The notes beneath the pieces are model-generated. The model was not told where the DNA came from, did not search any database, and saw only the letters and a list, made by a program, of their open reading frames with translations. DNA of 64,000 nucleotides from Streptomyces graminofaciens (GTDB lineage Bacteria > Actinomycetota > Actinomycetes > Streptomycetales > Streptomycetaceae): the NCBI RefSeq assembly GCF_030294945.1, contig NZ_AP018448.1, positions 9,024,501 to 9,088,500 on the forward strand. Direction: 5' to 3'. The position numbers and the translations under genes are program-made. Below are positions 8,466-17,664 of the stretch, in pieces (the first letter of the stretch is position 1; each line of letters opens with the position of its first letter).

Positions 8466-9650
<1,185 letters not shown>

Positions 9651-9684
9651 GTGTGGCTCTGCGGGCCGGCGGCCCCAAGACTGT

Positions 9685-9729
9685 GTAGTCGCTGTAGTCG
9701 CTGTAGTCGCTGTAGTCGCTGTAGTCGCT
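9685..9729. repeat. Five tandem copies of GTAGTCGCT
   Basis: Perfect 9-base units from 9685 to 9729 between the thiolase stop and its terminator. A microsatellite-like array with no spacers. Confidence 0.9.
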
Positions 9730-9746
9730 GTTGGCTTCGGTGGTGA

Positions 9747-9776
9747 GGGGACGGACCCGTGCGCGGTGTCCGCCCC
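9747..9776. terminator. Bidirectional hairpin after the thiolase
   Basis: GGGGaCGGAC pairs with GTCCGcCCCC around an 11-base loop, between two convergent genes. Confidence 0.7.
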
Positions 9777-9785
9777 CTCCCGGTG

Positions 9786-10496
9786 TCAGCCGCCGATGTT
9801 GATGAGCTGGGCGTTCCAGCTGTGGGCGCCCAGGCCGGTGATGACCTGGAGCTTCTTGACGGGCTTGGTGCCGACGGTCTTGAACTTGGGAGTCGCGGTC
9901 CAGGTGGTCCTGCCGTCGAGCATGTTCGCCTCGGGCTCGGCGCTGCTCGCGGAGGGGGTGATGGCGAAGGCGGCGTTGAAGTTGGTGCCCTTGTGGCCGA
10001 CCTTCGTCCCCTTGCCGGTCATCACGTCCCTGTTGGTCTGGTAGGCCAGCTGGGTCGACACGGTGGTGACCGGGATGTCGAAGACGCGCTCGGTCGCCGT
10101 GGTGGACAGGCTGACGGTGGTGACCTTCTTCACCGTGCGGGCGGTGGAGGTCGTGCTGCTGGTGAAGGTGACGTCCTTGTTGTAGCGGACCGTCTTCTTG
10201 CCGCTCTTCGGGATGTCACCGTCGTGCGAGACGGTGAACGCCTTGTAGACCTTCGGGTTCTGCAAATAGCCGACGAACGCCGTCTGCTTGGCCGCGGGCA
10301 GCCTGCTGAACGCCTTGAGCGTGGCGGCGGCGCCGGGCGTCTTCTTCAGCCAGGCCTTGTACGCGGCCACGGTCAGCTTGGAGGGGGCAGCGGGCTTGGT
10401 GTCTGCCTGGCTGCCGGCGAACGCCTGGCCGGAGGCGCCGAGCAGGGCTATGGAGGCGACTGCGGCGACTGCGGATGCGGTGAGGCGCTTACGCAC
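9786..10496 (-). CDS. Exported protein of unknown function
   Basis: 236 residues. The start MRKRLTASAVAAVASIALLG leads a Sec signal peptide ending near QAFAGS. The mature protein is rich in Thr, Lys and Ser, with a helical N-terminal part (KAWLKKTPGAAATLKAFSRL) and a long beta-rich part (TFTSSTTSTARTVKKVTTVS). It has no cysteines in the mature part, no membrane anchor and no sortase signal. I do not recognise the family. It is transcribed alone. Confidence 0.7.
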   Translation of the reverse strand: MRKRLTASAVAAVASIALLGASGQAFAGSQADTKPAAPSKLTVAAYKAWLKKTPGAAATLKAFSRLPAAKQTAFVGYLQNPKVYKAFTVSHDGDIPKSGKKTVRYNKDVTFTSSTTSTARTVKKVTTVSLSTTATERVFDIPVTTVSTQLAYQTNRDVMTGKGTKVGHKGTNFNAAFAITPSASSAEPEANMLDGRTTWTATPKFKTVGTKPVKKLQVITGLGAHSWNAQLINIGG

Positions 10497-10604
10497 GGTG
10501 TTCTCTCCTCGTGACGGGGGTTGCCCCGCGGGTGATGCGCGGGCGGTCCTTGGTGTCGCGACGAAGCTACGGGTGCGCGAGGAGGGGCGAAATTGTCTCT
10601 TCGG

Positions 10605-10830
10605 GCAGCGTCCTGGAGGGCAGGGCTCCGGACGGCGGTGCCTGGACGGCGGTGCCTGGACGGCGGAGGCCGGAAGCCGCAGGGCGGAGAGCGAGGGTCG
10701 GAAGACGCAGGGCGGAAACCGCAGGGGGAAAGGCGCGGTGCGGAAGGCCCGGTGCGGCGGGCGAGGGGCGGAGGGCGAGGGGGCGGAGGGCGAGGGGCCG
10801 GAGGGCCGGGTTCCGAAAGGCGGGGAAACG
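10605..10830. repeat. Degenerate purine-rich tandem repeat region
   Basis: About 225 bases made of imperfect GGCGGAGGC / GGCGGAAGCCGCAG-like units in a strongly purine-biased strand. Open frames cross it on both strands because stops are depleted, but composition is repetitive and I see no gene. Confidence 0.6.
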
Positions 10831-10832
10831 GC

Positions 10833-10870
10833 GAAGGCGGCGGCCCCGGGGATCGGGGGCCGCCGCCTTC
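10833..10870 (-). terminator. Strong hairpin after the transglycosylase gene
   Basis: A stem of about 15 base pairs (GAAGGCGGCGGCCCC and its complement, loop around 10848-10855) lies 34 bases past the transglycosylase stop. Confidence 0.8.
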
Positions 10871-10903
10871 AGCTGCCGTTCGGCGTTACGCGCCGGTGGT
10901 CGC

Positions 10904-11314
10904 TCAGTACCAGTTGTTGGCCTGCCAGAAGTTCCACGCGCCACAGGGGCTGCCGTAGCGGTCCTTCATGTAGTCCACGCCCCACTTGATCTGGGTGGCG
11001 GCGTTGGTCTTCCAGTCGGAACCGGCGGAGGCCATCTTCGAGCCGGGGAGCGCCTGGACCAGGCCGTAGGCGCCGGAGGACGCGTTCGTCGCGTTGATGT
11101 TCCAGTCGCTCTCGTGGTCGACGATGTTGGAGAAGCACGTGTACTGGGCCGAGTCGCCGATCATCTTCTTCGCGATCGCCTGGGCCTGCGAGGCCTCCGA
11201 CGCGGCCTGGGCGGGCGCGGCGGCGAGCAGCGCACCGGCGGCGGTGGCGGCCACGGCGGCACCGGTGAGGACCTTCTTCGGGGAGGCGATGCGGCGGAGG
11301 AGCGAGCGGTTCAA
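10904..11314 (-). CDS. Short secreted lytic transglycosylase
   Basis: About 136 residues if translation starts at the TTG at 11314, which has AAAAGG seven bases upstream and gives a signal peptide ending AAPAQAASEAS. The mature part is a compact SLT-type domain: IVDHESDWNINATNASSGAYGLVQALPGSK carries the catalytic Glu of the HESxW motif and the GAYGLVQ motif. WGVDYMKDRYGSPCGAWNFW follows. Such enzymes cut the glycan strand of peptidoglycan. There is no LysM or other binding module. The frame stays open upstream to 11548, but that part is probably the untranslated leader. Confidence 0.85.
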   Translation of the reverse strand: MNRSLLRRIASPKKVLTGAAVAATAAGALLAAAPAQAASEASQAQAIAKKMIGDSAQYTCFSNIVDHESDWNINATNASSGAYGLVQALPGSKMASAGSDWKTNAATQIKWGVDYMKDRYGSPCGAWNFWQANNWY

Positions 11315-11712
11315 CGGAACACCTTTTCTTCGGGGACATGGCCGTCGCGGGTATGCCTTCACCACGTGATGAGTGGTGGGGGCGTACGTAGGCGCCGAGG
11401 CCCGGGTGGGCACGTCGGCGCCGTGCGACTCGTCTACAGAAGCAGCCCGGACGGTCTGCCCGCAAACACCCCTTTTGCTAGTTGTGGTCGTATGTGGTTT
11501 GAAGGTCCTCCGTGTGACGGGGCTCTCAATGCGCAGGTCAGAGGCCATGATGGTGTGGGCATGCCACGCGGTTCGATCTACGATCCCGCTTCGTATGTGA
11601 CCTGGGTCCTGTGGGGTGGTTCACGGATCAGCCAACGGAGGGTGTGTGGTCCCTCGCGGGGTGTCGATACGGCGGAGGGTGCGCATGTGACCGGCGTCTC
11701 CGCGGTCGCCGC
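11315..11712. other. Long leader/intergenic region of the transglycosylase gene
   Basis: About 400 bases without a convincing gene. It contains the small hairpin CACCAC-N7-GTGGTG near 11359. Cell-wall hydrolase genes of actinobacteria often have long regulatory leaders, including c-di-AMP riboswitches, but I could not align this leader to that motif. Confidence 0.4.
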
Positions 11713-11767
11713 CGGGCACGCCGACGGATCACGAGCGACCGCGGGCACGCCGACGGATCACGAGCGA
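11713..11767. repeat. 26-base direct duplication at the 3' end of the toroid-protein gene
   Basis: A 26-base sequence at 11713-11738 recurs at 11742-11767, period 29. The second copy covers the last codons and stop of the minus-strand gene ending at 11758; the first copy lies just after that stop. Confidence 0.85.
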
Positions 11768-13125
11768 TCCCGTTTCCTGTCCCACACGAAGAACACGAAG
11801 AGCGAGATGGCGGCGAACACACCGAGCCTGGCCAGCAGCCACTTGCCGGACCAGCCGAACCCGCTGTCGTCCTCCGCCTGCCCTTCCTCCCCGGCGGACG
11901 TGTTTCCGTCAGGCGTGGGGAAGTAGTCGACATCGGTCGCCGGACCGGTGGCGGCCAGCTGCTCGACCAGGTCGGTGCCCCCGAAGTCGTGCGGATCGGT
12001 CCAGGTCGCGTGGGCGGCGAGGATGAGCCGGGCGTACGCGGCGGGGCCCGCCTCGGCCGCCCAACTCCCGTGGTTCTTCTTCAGCCAGGCCAGCGGCTTC
12101 GACGTGGCGTCCGTCGCCCCGGCGGCGGCGAGCGCGACGACCGCGTCGGCGGTGGCGCCGTGGTCGGGCCGACCTCCGGACCCGGAGAGCGCGGAGGTCA
12201 GACAGCCGTTCTCGGCCGTGGCCTCGGTGAGACGGCGTACGCCGTTGTGGGCGACGGCCTCGCGCCCGCCGGAGTCACTCCTACACCCATCGGCCTTGTC
12301 GCCGGCCATCCACGCGCCCACCACGTATCCCTTCCCCAGGCTGCCGAGCACGCCGGCGGCCGTGGCCTCGGCGTCCGGCACGAGCCCGCCCTTCTTGTCG
12401 GGCCGCTGGGCGAAGGCGCCGGCGCCCTTCTCCTGACAGGGGACGGAGAGTGTGCCCAGGAGGTCGTAAGGGGAGTTGCCGTGCCGCTTCTGGTCGGCGG
12501 GGTCGGCGCCCACGGCCGCCAGGGCGCCGATCACGGCGGACGTCGAGCCGGCGTCGCTCGCCCCGCCCGCGTCGTCGCCCCAGCCGCCGTCCTCGTGCTG
12601 TACGTCCTTCAGCCAGTCGACGGCCCGCTCGATCTCGGTGTCGTGCCTGCCGAGCCAGGCGAGCGCCTGCACCGCGACCGCCGTACTGCCGGGGTCGACC
12701 GGGGTCGTCGCGTCACACTTGGCGTAGGGGTCGGCGCGGTACGCCGCCCAGGCCCCGTTGTCGCACTGCTGGTCGACGAGCCAGCGCACGGCCTCGGCCG
12801 GGGGCTTCTCGCCGGCCGTGCTCAGCGCGAGGAGAGTGAGGGACTGCCTCCGGACGCCGTCCTCGGCGGGGTCGTCGGAGCCGTACAGCCCGGTGGGTAT
12901 CGCCTGGGACGGCGAGGCGGAGGGAGCGGGGGAGCCGTCGGCGAGGGCGACCGGCACGGAACCGAGGCCGAGCAGAACGGTCAGGGCGGCGGTGGCGGTC
13001 ACGGTTCGTGCGGGGCCCCGGACCGCAGTGCCGCGGCGGACCTCCGTACCCAAGACTTTGATGCTCGACTCATGCCGCATCGACTCATGCCGCATCGACT
13101 CATGCCGCATCGACTCATGCCTCAT
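11758..13125 (-). CDS. Membrane-anchored alpha/alpha-toroid (prenyltransferase/squalene-oxidase repeat) protein under B12 riboswitch control
   Basis: About 455 residues. The ATG at 13125 follows GGGAGG by about ten bases. The N-terminus holds four MRHES repeats, then a signal peptide ending PVALADG. The body has repeated QHEDGGWGDD / DQQCDNGAWAAY type motifs of the prenyltransferase/squalene-oxidase repeat fold. The C-terminus has one membrane segment (GKWLLARLGVFAAISLFVFF) and a basic tail, so the domain should sit outside the cell. Transcobalamin-type B12 carriers share this alpha-toroid fold. With the cobalamin riboswitch upstream, a role in B12 capture is a reasonable inference, but no transporter genes are adjacent. 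Confidence 0.78.
   Translation of the reverse strand: MRHESMRHESMRHESMRHESSIKVLGTEVRRGTAVRGPARTVTATAALTVLLGLGSVPVALADGSPAPSASPSQAIPTGLYGSDDPAEDGVRRQSLTLLALSTAGEKPPAEAVRWLVDQQCDNGAWAAYRADPYAKCDATTPVDPGSTAVAVQALAWLGRHDTEIERAVDWLKDVQHEDGGWGDDAGGASDAGSTSAVIGALAAVGADPADQKRHGNSPYDLLGTLSVPCQEKGAGAFAQRPDKKGGLVPDAEATAAGVLGSLGKGYVVGAWMAGDKADGCRSDSGGREAVAHNGVRRLTEATAENGCLTSALSGSGGRPDHGATADAVVALAAAGATDATSKPLAWLKKNHGSWAAEAGPAAYARLILAAHATWTDPHDFGGTDLVEQLAATGPATDVDYFPTPDGNTSAGEEGQAEDDSGFGWSGKWLLARLGVFAAISLFVFFVWDRKRDRS
13066..13125. repeat. Four tandem 15-base units encoding MRHES
   Basis: 15-base units (ATG-MGG-CAT-GAG-TCG on the minus strand) repeated four times in frame. Each unit offers an ATG, so there are four possible starts before the signal peptide. 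Confidence 0.9.
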
Positions 13126-13239
13126 CGGCTGATGCCTCCCCCTGCGGGAACCGGGCGGCACGGCACAGCCGGGCGGCTCGGCCCCGTGTTCCTCGACGGT
13201 GCCGTGCACCGACGGGCCGCCGGTGACGCGAGCCGGTCA

Positions 13240-13345
13240 CGATCCCGTACACGGCGATCCGACTCGCCGGCCCCCGCTGGGACACCGGCTCGCGGTTGCC
13301 GGTCAGCGCCGGATTCGCACCGGCTTCCCCCTGTACGGATGTGAT
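13240..13345 (-). ncRNA. Cobalamin riboswitch
   Basis: On the minus strand the order of conserved elements fits the cobalamin riboswitch: GGGGGAAGCCGGTGCGAATC, then CCGGCGCTGACCGGCAACCG (the CTGnCCnGCAAC box), then GCGAGTCGGATCGCC. The core is closed by CCGTACA (minus strand, at 13332-13338) pairing with TGTACGG (at 13245-13251). About 115 bases separate it from the ATG of the toroid protein, enough for an expression platform. B12 binding would be expected to repress that gene. Confidence 0.88.
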
Positions 13346-13418
13346 GACGACCCGGCCACTCTACTGACCCGTAGCGAGCCGCCTGGGCGGCACGTGGAGG
13401 CCGGGTTAGCTTCGGACC

Positions 13419-14162
13419 ATGCGGATGGGGAGACTGCTCGGGGCGGGCCGTACGGCCGATGTGTACGAGCTCGGCGATACCGATGCCCATGGCAATGCCG
13501 ATGCCAATCCCGATACCAATGCCGGTGCCGACAACGGGACTTGGGTGCTGCGGCGCTACAGGGGCGGTTGGGGGGACGCGGTCGCCGAGGCCGAGGTCAT
13601 GGAGTACGTACGAGGCCACGGTTACCCCGTTCCGCGGGTGCGCGAGGCGACCCGGACCGACCTGGTGCTGGAACGGCTGTCGGGCCCGACGATGTTGGAG
13701 GCGTTCGGCGCGGGCCTCCTGGGTCCGGCCGAGGCGGGCGCCCTACTCGCCCGTCTCCTGCGCGAGTTGCACGCGCTTCCGCCCCGCCGCACCGCCACCC
13801 CCGGCGTCCGCGTCCTCCACCTCGACCTGCACCCCGAGAACGTGCTGCTCACCCCGGACGGCCCCAGGGTCATCGACTGGGCCAACGCCGAGGAGGGTCC
13901 GCCGGGCCTGGACTGGGGCATGTCGGCGGTGATCCTCGCCCAGGTCGCCGTGGCCGACGACGACCCCCGCGCCGGGCTCGCCCACGCCACGCTCACCTCC
14001 CTCCTGACCCACCGGACGGCCGGCTCCGCCCTGACGGAGGAGGGCCTCAGGGAGGCGAGGGCGCGCAGGGCCGCCGATCCGACGATGACCGCGTACGAGA
14101 TCCAACTGCTGGGCCGGGCCGAGGAGTTGATCCGTGAGGCCGCCACTCCCTTCGTGACCTGA
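13419..14162 (+). CDS. Small aminoglycoside-phosphotransferase-family kinase
   Basis: 247 residues with the APH/choline-kinase fold: GRTADVYELG as the nucleotide loop, the catalytic loop VLHLDLHPENVLL (Asp and Asn), and the Mg-binding VIDWANAEEG. It lacks extended substrate lobes, so the phosphorylated small molecule is unknown. Between the nucleotide loop and the next strand is an insert of Asp-Ala-Asn residues coded by near-tandem hexamers (GATGCC, AATGCC, GATACC; about 13475-13530), likely a flexible loop. There is no clear ribosome binding site. Confidence 0.75.
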   Translation: MRMGRLLGAGRTADVYELGDTDAHGNADANPDTNAGADNGTWVLRRYRGGWGDAVAEAEVMEYVRGHGYPVPRVREATRTDLVLERLSGPTMLEAFGAGLLGPAEAGALLARLLRELHALPPRRTATPGVRVLHLDLHPENVLLTPDGPRVIDWANAEEGPPGLDWGMSAVILAQVAVADDDPRAGLAHATLTSLLTHRTAGSALTEEGLREARARRAADPTMTAYEIQLLGRAEELIREAATPFVT

Positions 14163-14190
14163 GCCGCCGGGACAAGCTGCCGCGGGGCGG

Positions 14191-14250
14191 CTCAGGGCGG
14201 CTCAGGGCGGCTCAGGGCGGCTCAGGGCGGCTCAGGGCGGCTCAGGGCGG
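14191..14250. repeat. Six tandem copies of CTCAGGGCGG
   Basis: Perfect decamers from 14191 to 14250, flanked by partial copies, in the gap between two convergent genes. Confidence 0.92.
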
Positions 14251-14261
14251 CTCGGGCGCCC

Positions 14262-15950
14262 TCAGGCCGCCCGCCAGACCGTCAGGTCCCCGAGCACGAA
14301 GCTCAGCCCGCTGTTGGGCAGCGCGGTCGACTTCACCTGGATCACGAACAGCGCGATGTCCCCGGAGGGGTGCTTGAAGCAGAACTCGCTGCCGGCCGCC
14401 GCCACGGCCAGCGAGAAGTTGTGACTCTTGGCGCCGGTGAGGGCGACACGGCACGTATCGAGGGTGGCGCCCGGCTCGTCGAACAGCATGGTGATCACGC
14501 TGGTGTCGCTCTCCAGCGCGCAGCCGTCTCCCTCGCAGGTGAAGCGGATGTCCCCCTTGCGGTCCTCGCGCGTTTCCAGGTCCTTGATGCTCAGCGAGTT
14601 CTTCTCGGTGAGATTCAGGGGGGCGACCCCGATAGCTCGCGGCTGCTTGGGCGCGGTCGGGGAGGGGCTAGACGTCTCGGATGCCTTGTCACCAGCGCCT
14701 TTGGCCGCCCCCGAGTCGCCCGTGGACCCCGACGAGGATCGCGACGACGACCCCGACGACTCCGGCGAGGACGTGGACGACCGTCCGGACCCTGTCGCAC
14801 CGGAAGTCGAGGACGCGGCCGTGTCCCCGTCGCGGAGCCGGTTCAGGCCCTCCGCCAAGGTCCACGCCAGGCCCGTCAACAGCAGCGCGCCCGCGGTCAC
14901 GGCGACGGTGGTGATCAGCGCGGTCCGACGGCGACGGGCCCGCCGCTCGCTCGGCCCTGCCGTCTCTGCCGTCTCCACCGACCCTGTCGGCACCGTCGGC
15001 CGGGGTGGCGCGAGCAACGGCATCGTGTGGACCGGGGTGGGGTCGGGGACCGGCGCCGGAACCGTCACCTCCGGCCCTGTGACCTCCCGCCAGACGGCCG
15101 GTCCACCGCCCGCGTCGGCGTCCCGGCCCAGCCGCTGTCGGCACCACTCGACGACCTCCGCCAACGTGGCCCGCTCCTCCGGTTCGGCGGCCAGGCACCG
15201 GGCGATCAGCGGACGGAGCTGCGCGGGCAGCAGGGACAGGTCGGGCTGCTCGTGCACGATCCGGTACAGCACGGTGGCCGAGGGCCCGTCCCCGTACAGC
15301 GGTTCGCCCAGTGCCGCGAACGCCGCCGTCTGCCCGAGCGCGAAGACATCGGTCGCCGACGTCACCTCACCCGCGACCGCCTGCTCGGGAGCCATGAACT
15401 GGGGGGTGCCGACGGCGGAGCCCGAGGCGGTGGGCGAGGTGACGTCGGAGGCCAGCGAGATACCGAAGTCGATCACCCGGGGCCCGTCGGCGGCCAACAG
15501 CACGTTCGACGGCTTCAGATCCCGGTGCACGATCCCCGCGCCATGGATGGCCTGCAGCGCCTCGGCCGCCCCCGCCATCAGCCACAGCATCGCCGGCACC
15601 GGCAGCGGTCCGCGCCGGGCGACGGCCTCCGCCAGGGAGGGGCCTGGCACGTACAGGGTGGCCAGCCAGGGCGGTACGCCGTCCGCGTCGGCGTCGATGA
15701 GTTCGGCGGTGTACGCGCCCCGGACCCGCTGCGCCGCCCCGATCTCCCGGCGGAACCGCCGCCGGAACGCCGGATCGTCGGCCAGCTCCGGACGGATCAC
15801 CTTGATCGCCACCGGCCGGCCGCCCTGCGTGTGCGACAGATAGACCCGGCCCATGCCACCCGCGCCGAGCCGGGCGGCGAGGCGGTAACCGGCCACCACC
15901 GGCGGATCGTCCACCTGTAGCGGCTGGAACACCTCAGTCGCGTTGTCCAA
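14262..15950 (-). CDS. Membrane Ser/Thr protein kinase (PknB type) with extracellular domain
   Basis: 562 residues starting at a TTG (15950) with GGGGGA eight bases upstream. The kinase domain is complete: glycine loop LGAGGMGRVYL, Lys50, HRDLKPSN (Asp144), DFG at 161-163, GTPQFMAPEQ. One membrane helix follows after a basic stretch (RRARRRRTALITTVAVTAGA). Outside lies a Ser-rich linker and a beta-rich domain of about 130 residues with four cysteines (FTCEGDGCALES, LDTCRVAL, EFCFKHP). No PASTA repeats are present. The extracellular domain probably senses a ligand; its nature is unknown. Confidence 0.92.
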   Translation of the reverse strand: MDNATEVFQPLQVDDPPVVAGYRLAARLGAGGMGRVYLSHTQGGRPVAIKVIRPELADDPAFRRRFRREIGAAQRVRGAYTAELIDADADGVPPWLATLYVPGPSLAEAVARRGPLPVPAMLWLMAGAAEALQAIHGAGIVHRDLKPSNVLLAADGPRVIDFGISLASDVTSPTASGSAVGTPQFMAPEQAVAGEVTSATDVFALGQTAAFAALGEPLYGDGPSATVLYRIVHEQPDLSLLPAQLRPLIARCLAAEPEERATLAEVVEWCRQRLGRDADAGGGPAVWREVTGPEVTVPAPVPDPTPVHTMPLLAPPRPTVPTGSVETAETAGPSERRARRRRTALITTVAVTAGALLLTGLAWTLAEGLNRLRDGDTAASSTSGATGSGRSSTSSPESSGSSSRSSSGSTGDSGAAKGAGDKASETSSPSPTAPKQPRAIGVAPLNLTEKNSLSIKDLETREDRKGDIRFTCEGDGCALESDTSVITMLFDEPGATLDTCRVALTGAKSHNFSLAVAAAGSEFCFKHPSGDIALFVIQVKSTALPNSGLSFVLGDLTVWRAA

Positions 15951-16043
15951 CGGTCCGGTCCCCCTGCTTCCCTGATCCCCAAGTCCCGCGGTTCCTCGGC
16001 CACTTACTGCCGGTGGTCCGATGAACTGATCAACGGCAGCAGC

Positions 16044-16250
16044 CTAAAGGGTGTCCTGTGACCGCTGATGGGAGCCGAGGGCCGACAGGGGTCGGCGCGG
16101 AGAGGAGCCCGTGGGCGCGAACGCGGCGCCGCGTCCCGGGACGACGAGGGCCGGGCCCAGGCCGAGGATCGCCCGGCGGGAGGCGTGCAGGGAGGCGTGC
16201 AGGGCGGCGGGGTCCGTGGCGTAGGGGTCCTCGCCGGGACCGTCCGCCAC
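16044..16250 (-). pseudogene. Possible remnant of a metallo-beta-lactamase-type C-terminus
   Basis: A 68-residue frame containing DPYATDPAALHASLHASRRA followed by LGPALVVPGRGAAFAP. The latter resembles the late PGHG strand of MBL-fold proteins, with H replaced by R. There is no start signal and no upstream domain. A full MBL gene lies next to it (16317). The call is speculative; the rest of 15951-16316 shows nothing else. Confidence 0.25.
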
Positions 16251-16316
16251 CCACCACGGGCGGGTCGGCGCGACCAGTCAGTTCCTTCTGCACCCCGGTG
16301 GCGCGGTCGGCTTCGC

Positions 16317-17342
16317 TCACACCGCCACGTACGTCACCGGATCGCTCCCCGGCACGGACTCCGCGCGGCCCTCCTTCACCAGGCGGCGCAGATGTGCCTC
16401 GGCCTCCGCGACGGCGATGTTGCGGGAGGAGTACGGGATGTCGGGCCAGGGGCGGTTCCACTCCATGCGCTCGGCCAGTTGCCAGGGGGTGAGCGGGGTG
16501 GTGAGGAGGGACTGGAGGCCGGTCAGGCGGTGCTCGTGGTGGTCGAGCAGCTCCCGTACGCGGGACGGGGCGTCGGTGAACGCGTACTGGTGGGCCGGGA
16601 GGACCTCGGCGGGGCCGAGGCGGGCGACGCGTTCGAGGGAGTCGAGGAAGTCGCCGAGGGGGTCGGCGGTGGTGACGTCGTCCGGGTCCTCGTACAGGCC
16701 GATGTGCGGGCTGATCTCGGGCAGGAGGTGGTCGCCGGAGAACAGACGTCCGTGGCCCGGGAGTTGGGAGGGGTGCGCCTCCTCCAGGTGGAGGCAGACG
16801 TGGCCGGGCGTGTGGCCCGGCGTCCAGATCGCGCGGAGGCGGCGGCCGGGGAGGTCGAGGAGTTCACCGGGGACGATCTCGCGGTCGGGGAGGGCGGGGG
16901 AGAATCCGGGGAGTCTGCGGGGGCCGGAGGTGCGCAGGGGGGCCACGTGCTCTTCCGGGGCCCCGGCGGCGGTCAGCTTCGCCGCCATGTAGCCGAGCCA
17001 GGTCTCGGGGCGGGTCGAGCGGGTGCGGCGGACCACCGAGATGTCGGCGGCGTGCATCGCGATCCACGCGCCGGAGGCCTCGCGTACGGCGCCCGAGAGG
17101 CCGTGGTGGTCGGGGTGGTGGTGGGTGATGACGATGCCGTGGATCTCGGAGACGGAGGTGCCGCACGCGGTGAGGCCGTCGGTGAGGGTGGTCCAGGAGC
17201 GGGGGTCGTCCCAGCCGGTGTCGATCAGTACCGGGCCGCGATCGGTGTCGACGACGTACACGAGTGTGTGGCCGAGCGGGTTGTCCGGGATGGGGACCTC
17301 GATGGACCGTACGCCCCCGCCGTGATCCCTCGCCTGCGCCAT
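16317..17342 (-). CDS. MBL-fold metallo-hydrolase
   Basis: 341 residues from the ATG at 17342, with GGGGAG just before it. The metal-binding motif is ITHHHPDHHGLSG, followed by TPGHTPGH, SGDHLLP and LPAHQYAF, which supply the remaining histidines and aspartate. The C-terminal part contains a winged-helix-like tail (PYSSRNIAVAEAEAHLRRLV), as in LACTB2-like or acyl-CoA-linked MBL hydrolases. A perfect KstR-consensus site lies 45 bases upstream, which ties it to the lipid/steroid genes. A thioester or lactone substrate is possible but not shown. Confidence 0.85.
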   Translation of the reverse strand: MAQARDHGGGVRSIEVPIPDNPLGHTLVYVVDTDRGPVLIDTGWDDPRSWTTLTDGLTACGTSVSEIHGIVITHHHPDHHGLSGAVREASGAWIAMHAADISVVRRTRSTRPETWLGYMAAKLTAAGAPEEHVAPLRTSGPRRLPGFSPALPDREIVPGELLDLPGRRLRAIWTPGHTPGHVCLHLEEAHPSQLPGHGRLFSGDHLLPEISPHIGLYEDPDDVTTADPLGDFLDSLERVARLGPAEVLPAHQYAFTDAPSRVRELLDHHEHRLTGLQSLLTTPLTPWQLAERMEWNRPWPDIPYSSRNIAVAEAEAHLRRLVKEGRAESVPGSDPVTYVAV

Positions 17343-17386
17343 GGGCTCCCCAATCGCCGTGTCCGGCCATCCCGGCCCACTATAAC

Positions 17387-17400
17387 TAGAACTGGTTCCA
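17387..17400. promoter_or_regulatory. KstR-consensus operator between MBL hydrolase and aldehyde dehydrogenase
   Basis: TAGAACTGGTTCCA fits TnnAACnnGTTnnA exactly. It is 45 bases upstream of the MBL hydrolase start and 265 bases upstream of the aldehyde dehydrogenase. Confidence 0.75.
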
Positions 17401-17454
17401 GCGGAACGGGTGTAGCGCTTCTCCGGTTGGCTACGAGCTAGGCGTGGTCGGGGT

Positions 17455-17545
17455 GCGTTGGCGGGCGCCGGGCGCCGGGCGCGGGCGCGGGCGCGGGTTC
17501 GGATGTGGTTGCTCGCGCAGTTCCCCGCGCCCCTGGAAAGCCGGG
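17455..17545. repeat. Dispersed intergenic GC-rich repeat, copy 1
   Basis: Contains GTTGCTCGCGCAGTTCCCCG and CGCCCCTGG, with GTGCGTTGGCGGG just before. Related blocks occur at 23815 and, in the opposite orientation, at 29997. Such elements are common between Streptomyces genes. Confidence 0.6.
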
Positions 17546-17622
17546 CCAAACCTCCCAACCCCACCCACTCACCCCGTGGACTCCTCCCACCAGACCTGGT
17601 ATCAGTTCCCGTAGCGCACAAT

Positions 17623-17637
17623 CTGATGGAGCGTCAG
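17623..17637. promoter_or_regulatory. Shared palindrome upstream of the aldehyde dehydrogenase
   Basis: CTGATGGAGCGTCAG, differing at one base from the copy before the P450 gene, 27 bases upstream of the aldehyde dehydrogenase ATG. Confidence 0.6.
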
Positions 17638-17664
17638 GAACGGCCCCCGGGGAGGCAGTCGACC

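Noticed and set aside
9685..9729. Short array that could be read as a CRISPR
   Set aside because: Units of 9 bases follow each other without spacers; it is a simple tandem repeat.
10605..10830. Purine-rich repeat region as a coding gene
   Set aside because: Open frames exist on both strands only because stop codons are depleted; the sequence is degenerate tandem repeat.
11315..11548. c-di-AMP (ydaO-type) riboswitch before the transglycosylase gene
   Set aside because: The long leader is suggestive for a cell-wall hydrolase, but I could not line up the conserved ydaO elements.
14191..14250. Decamer array that could be read as a CRISPR or an origin iteron array
   Set aside because: Units are directly adjacent, have no spacers and lie between convergent genes, with no replication gene nearby.
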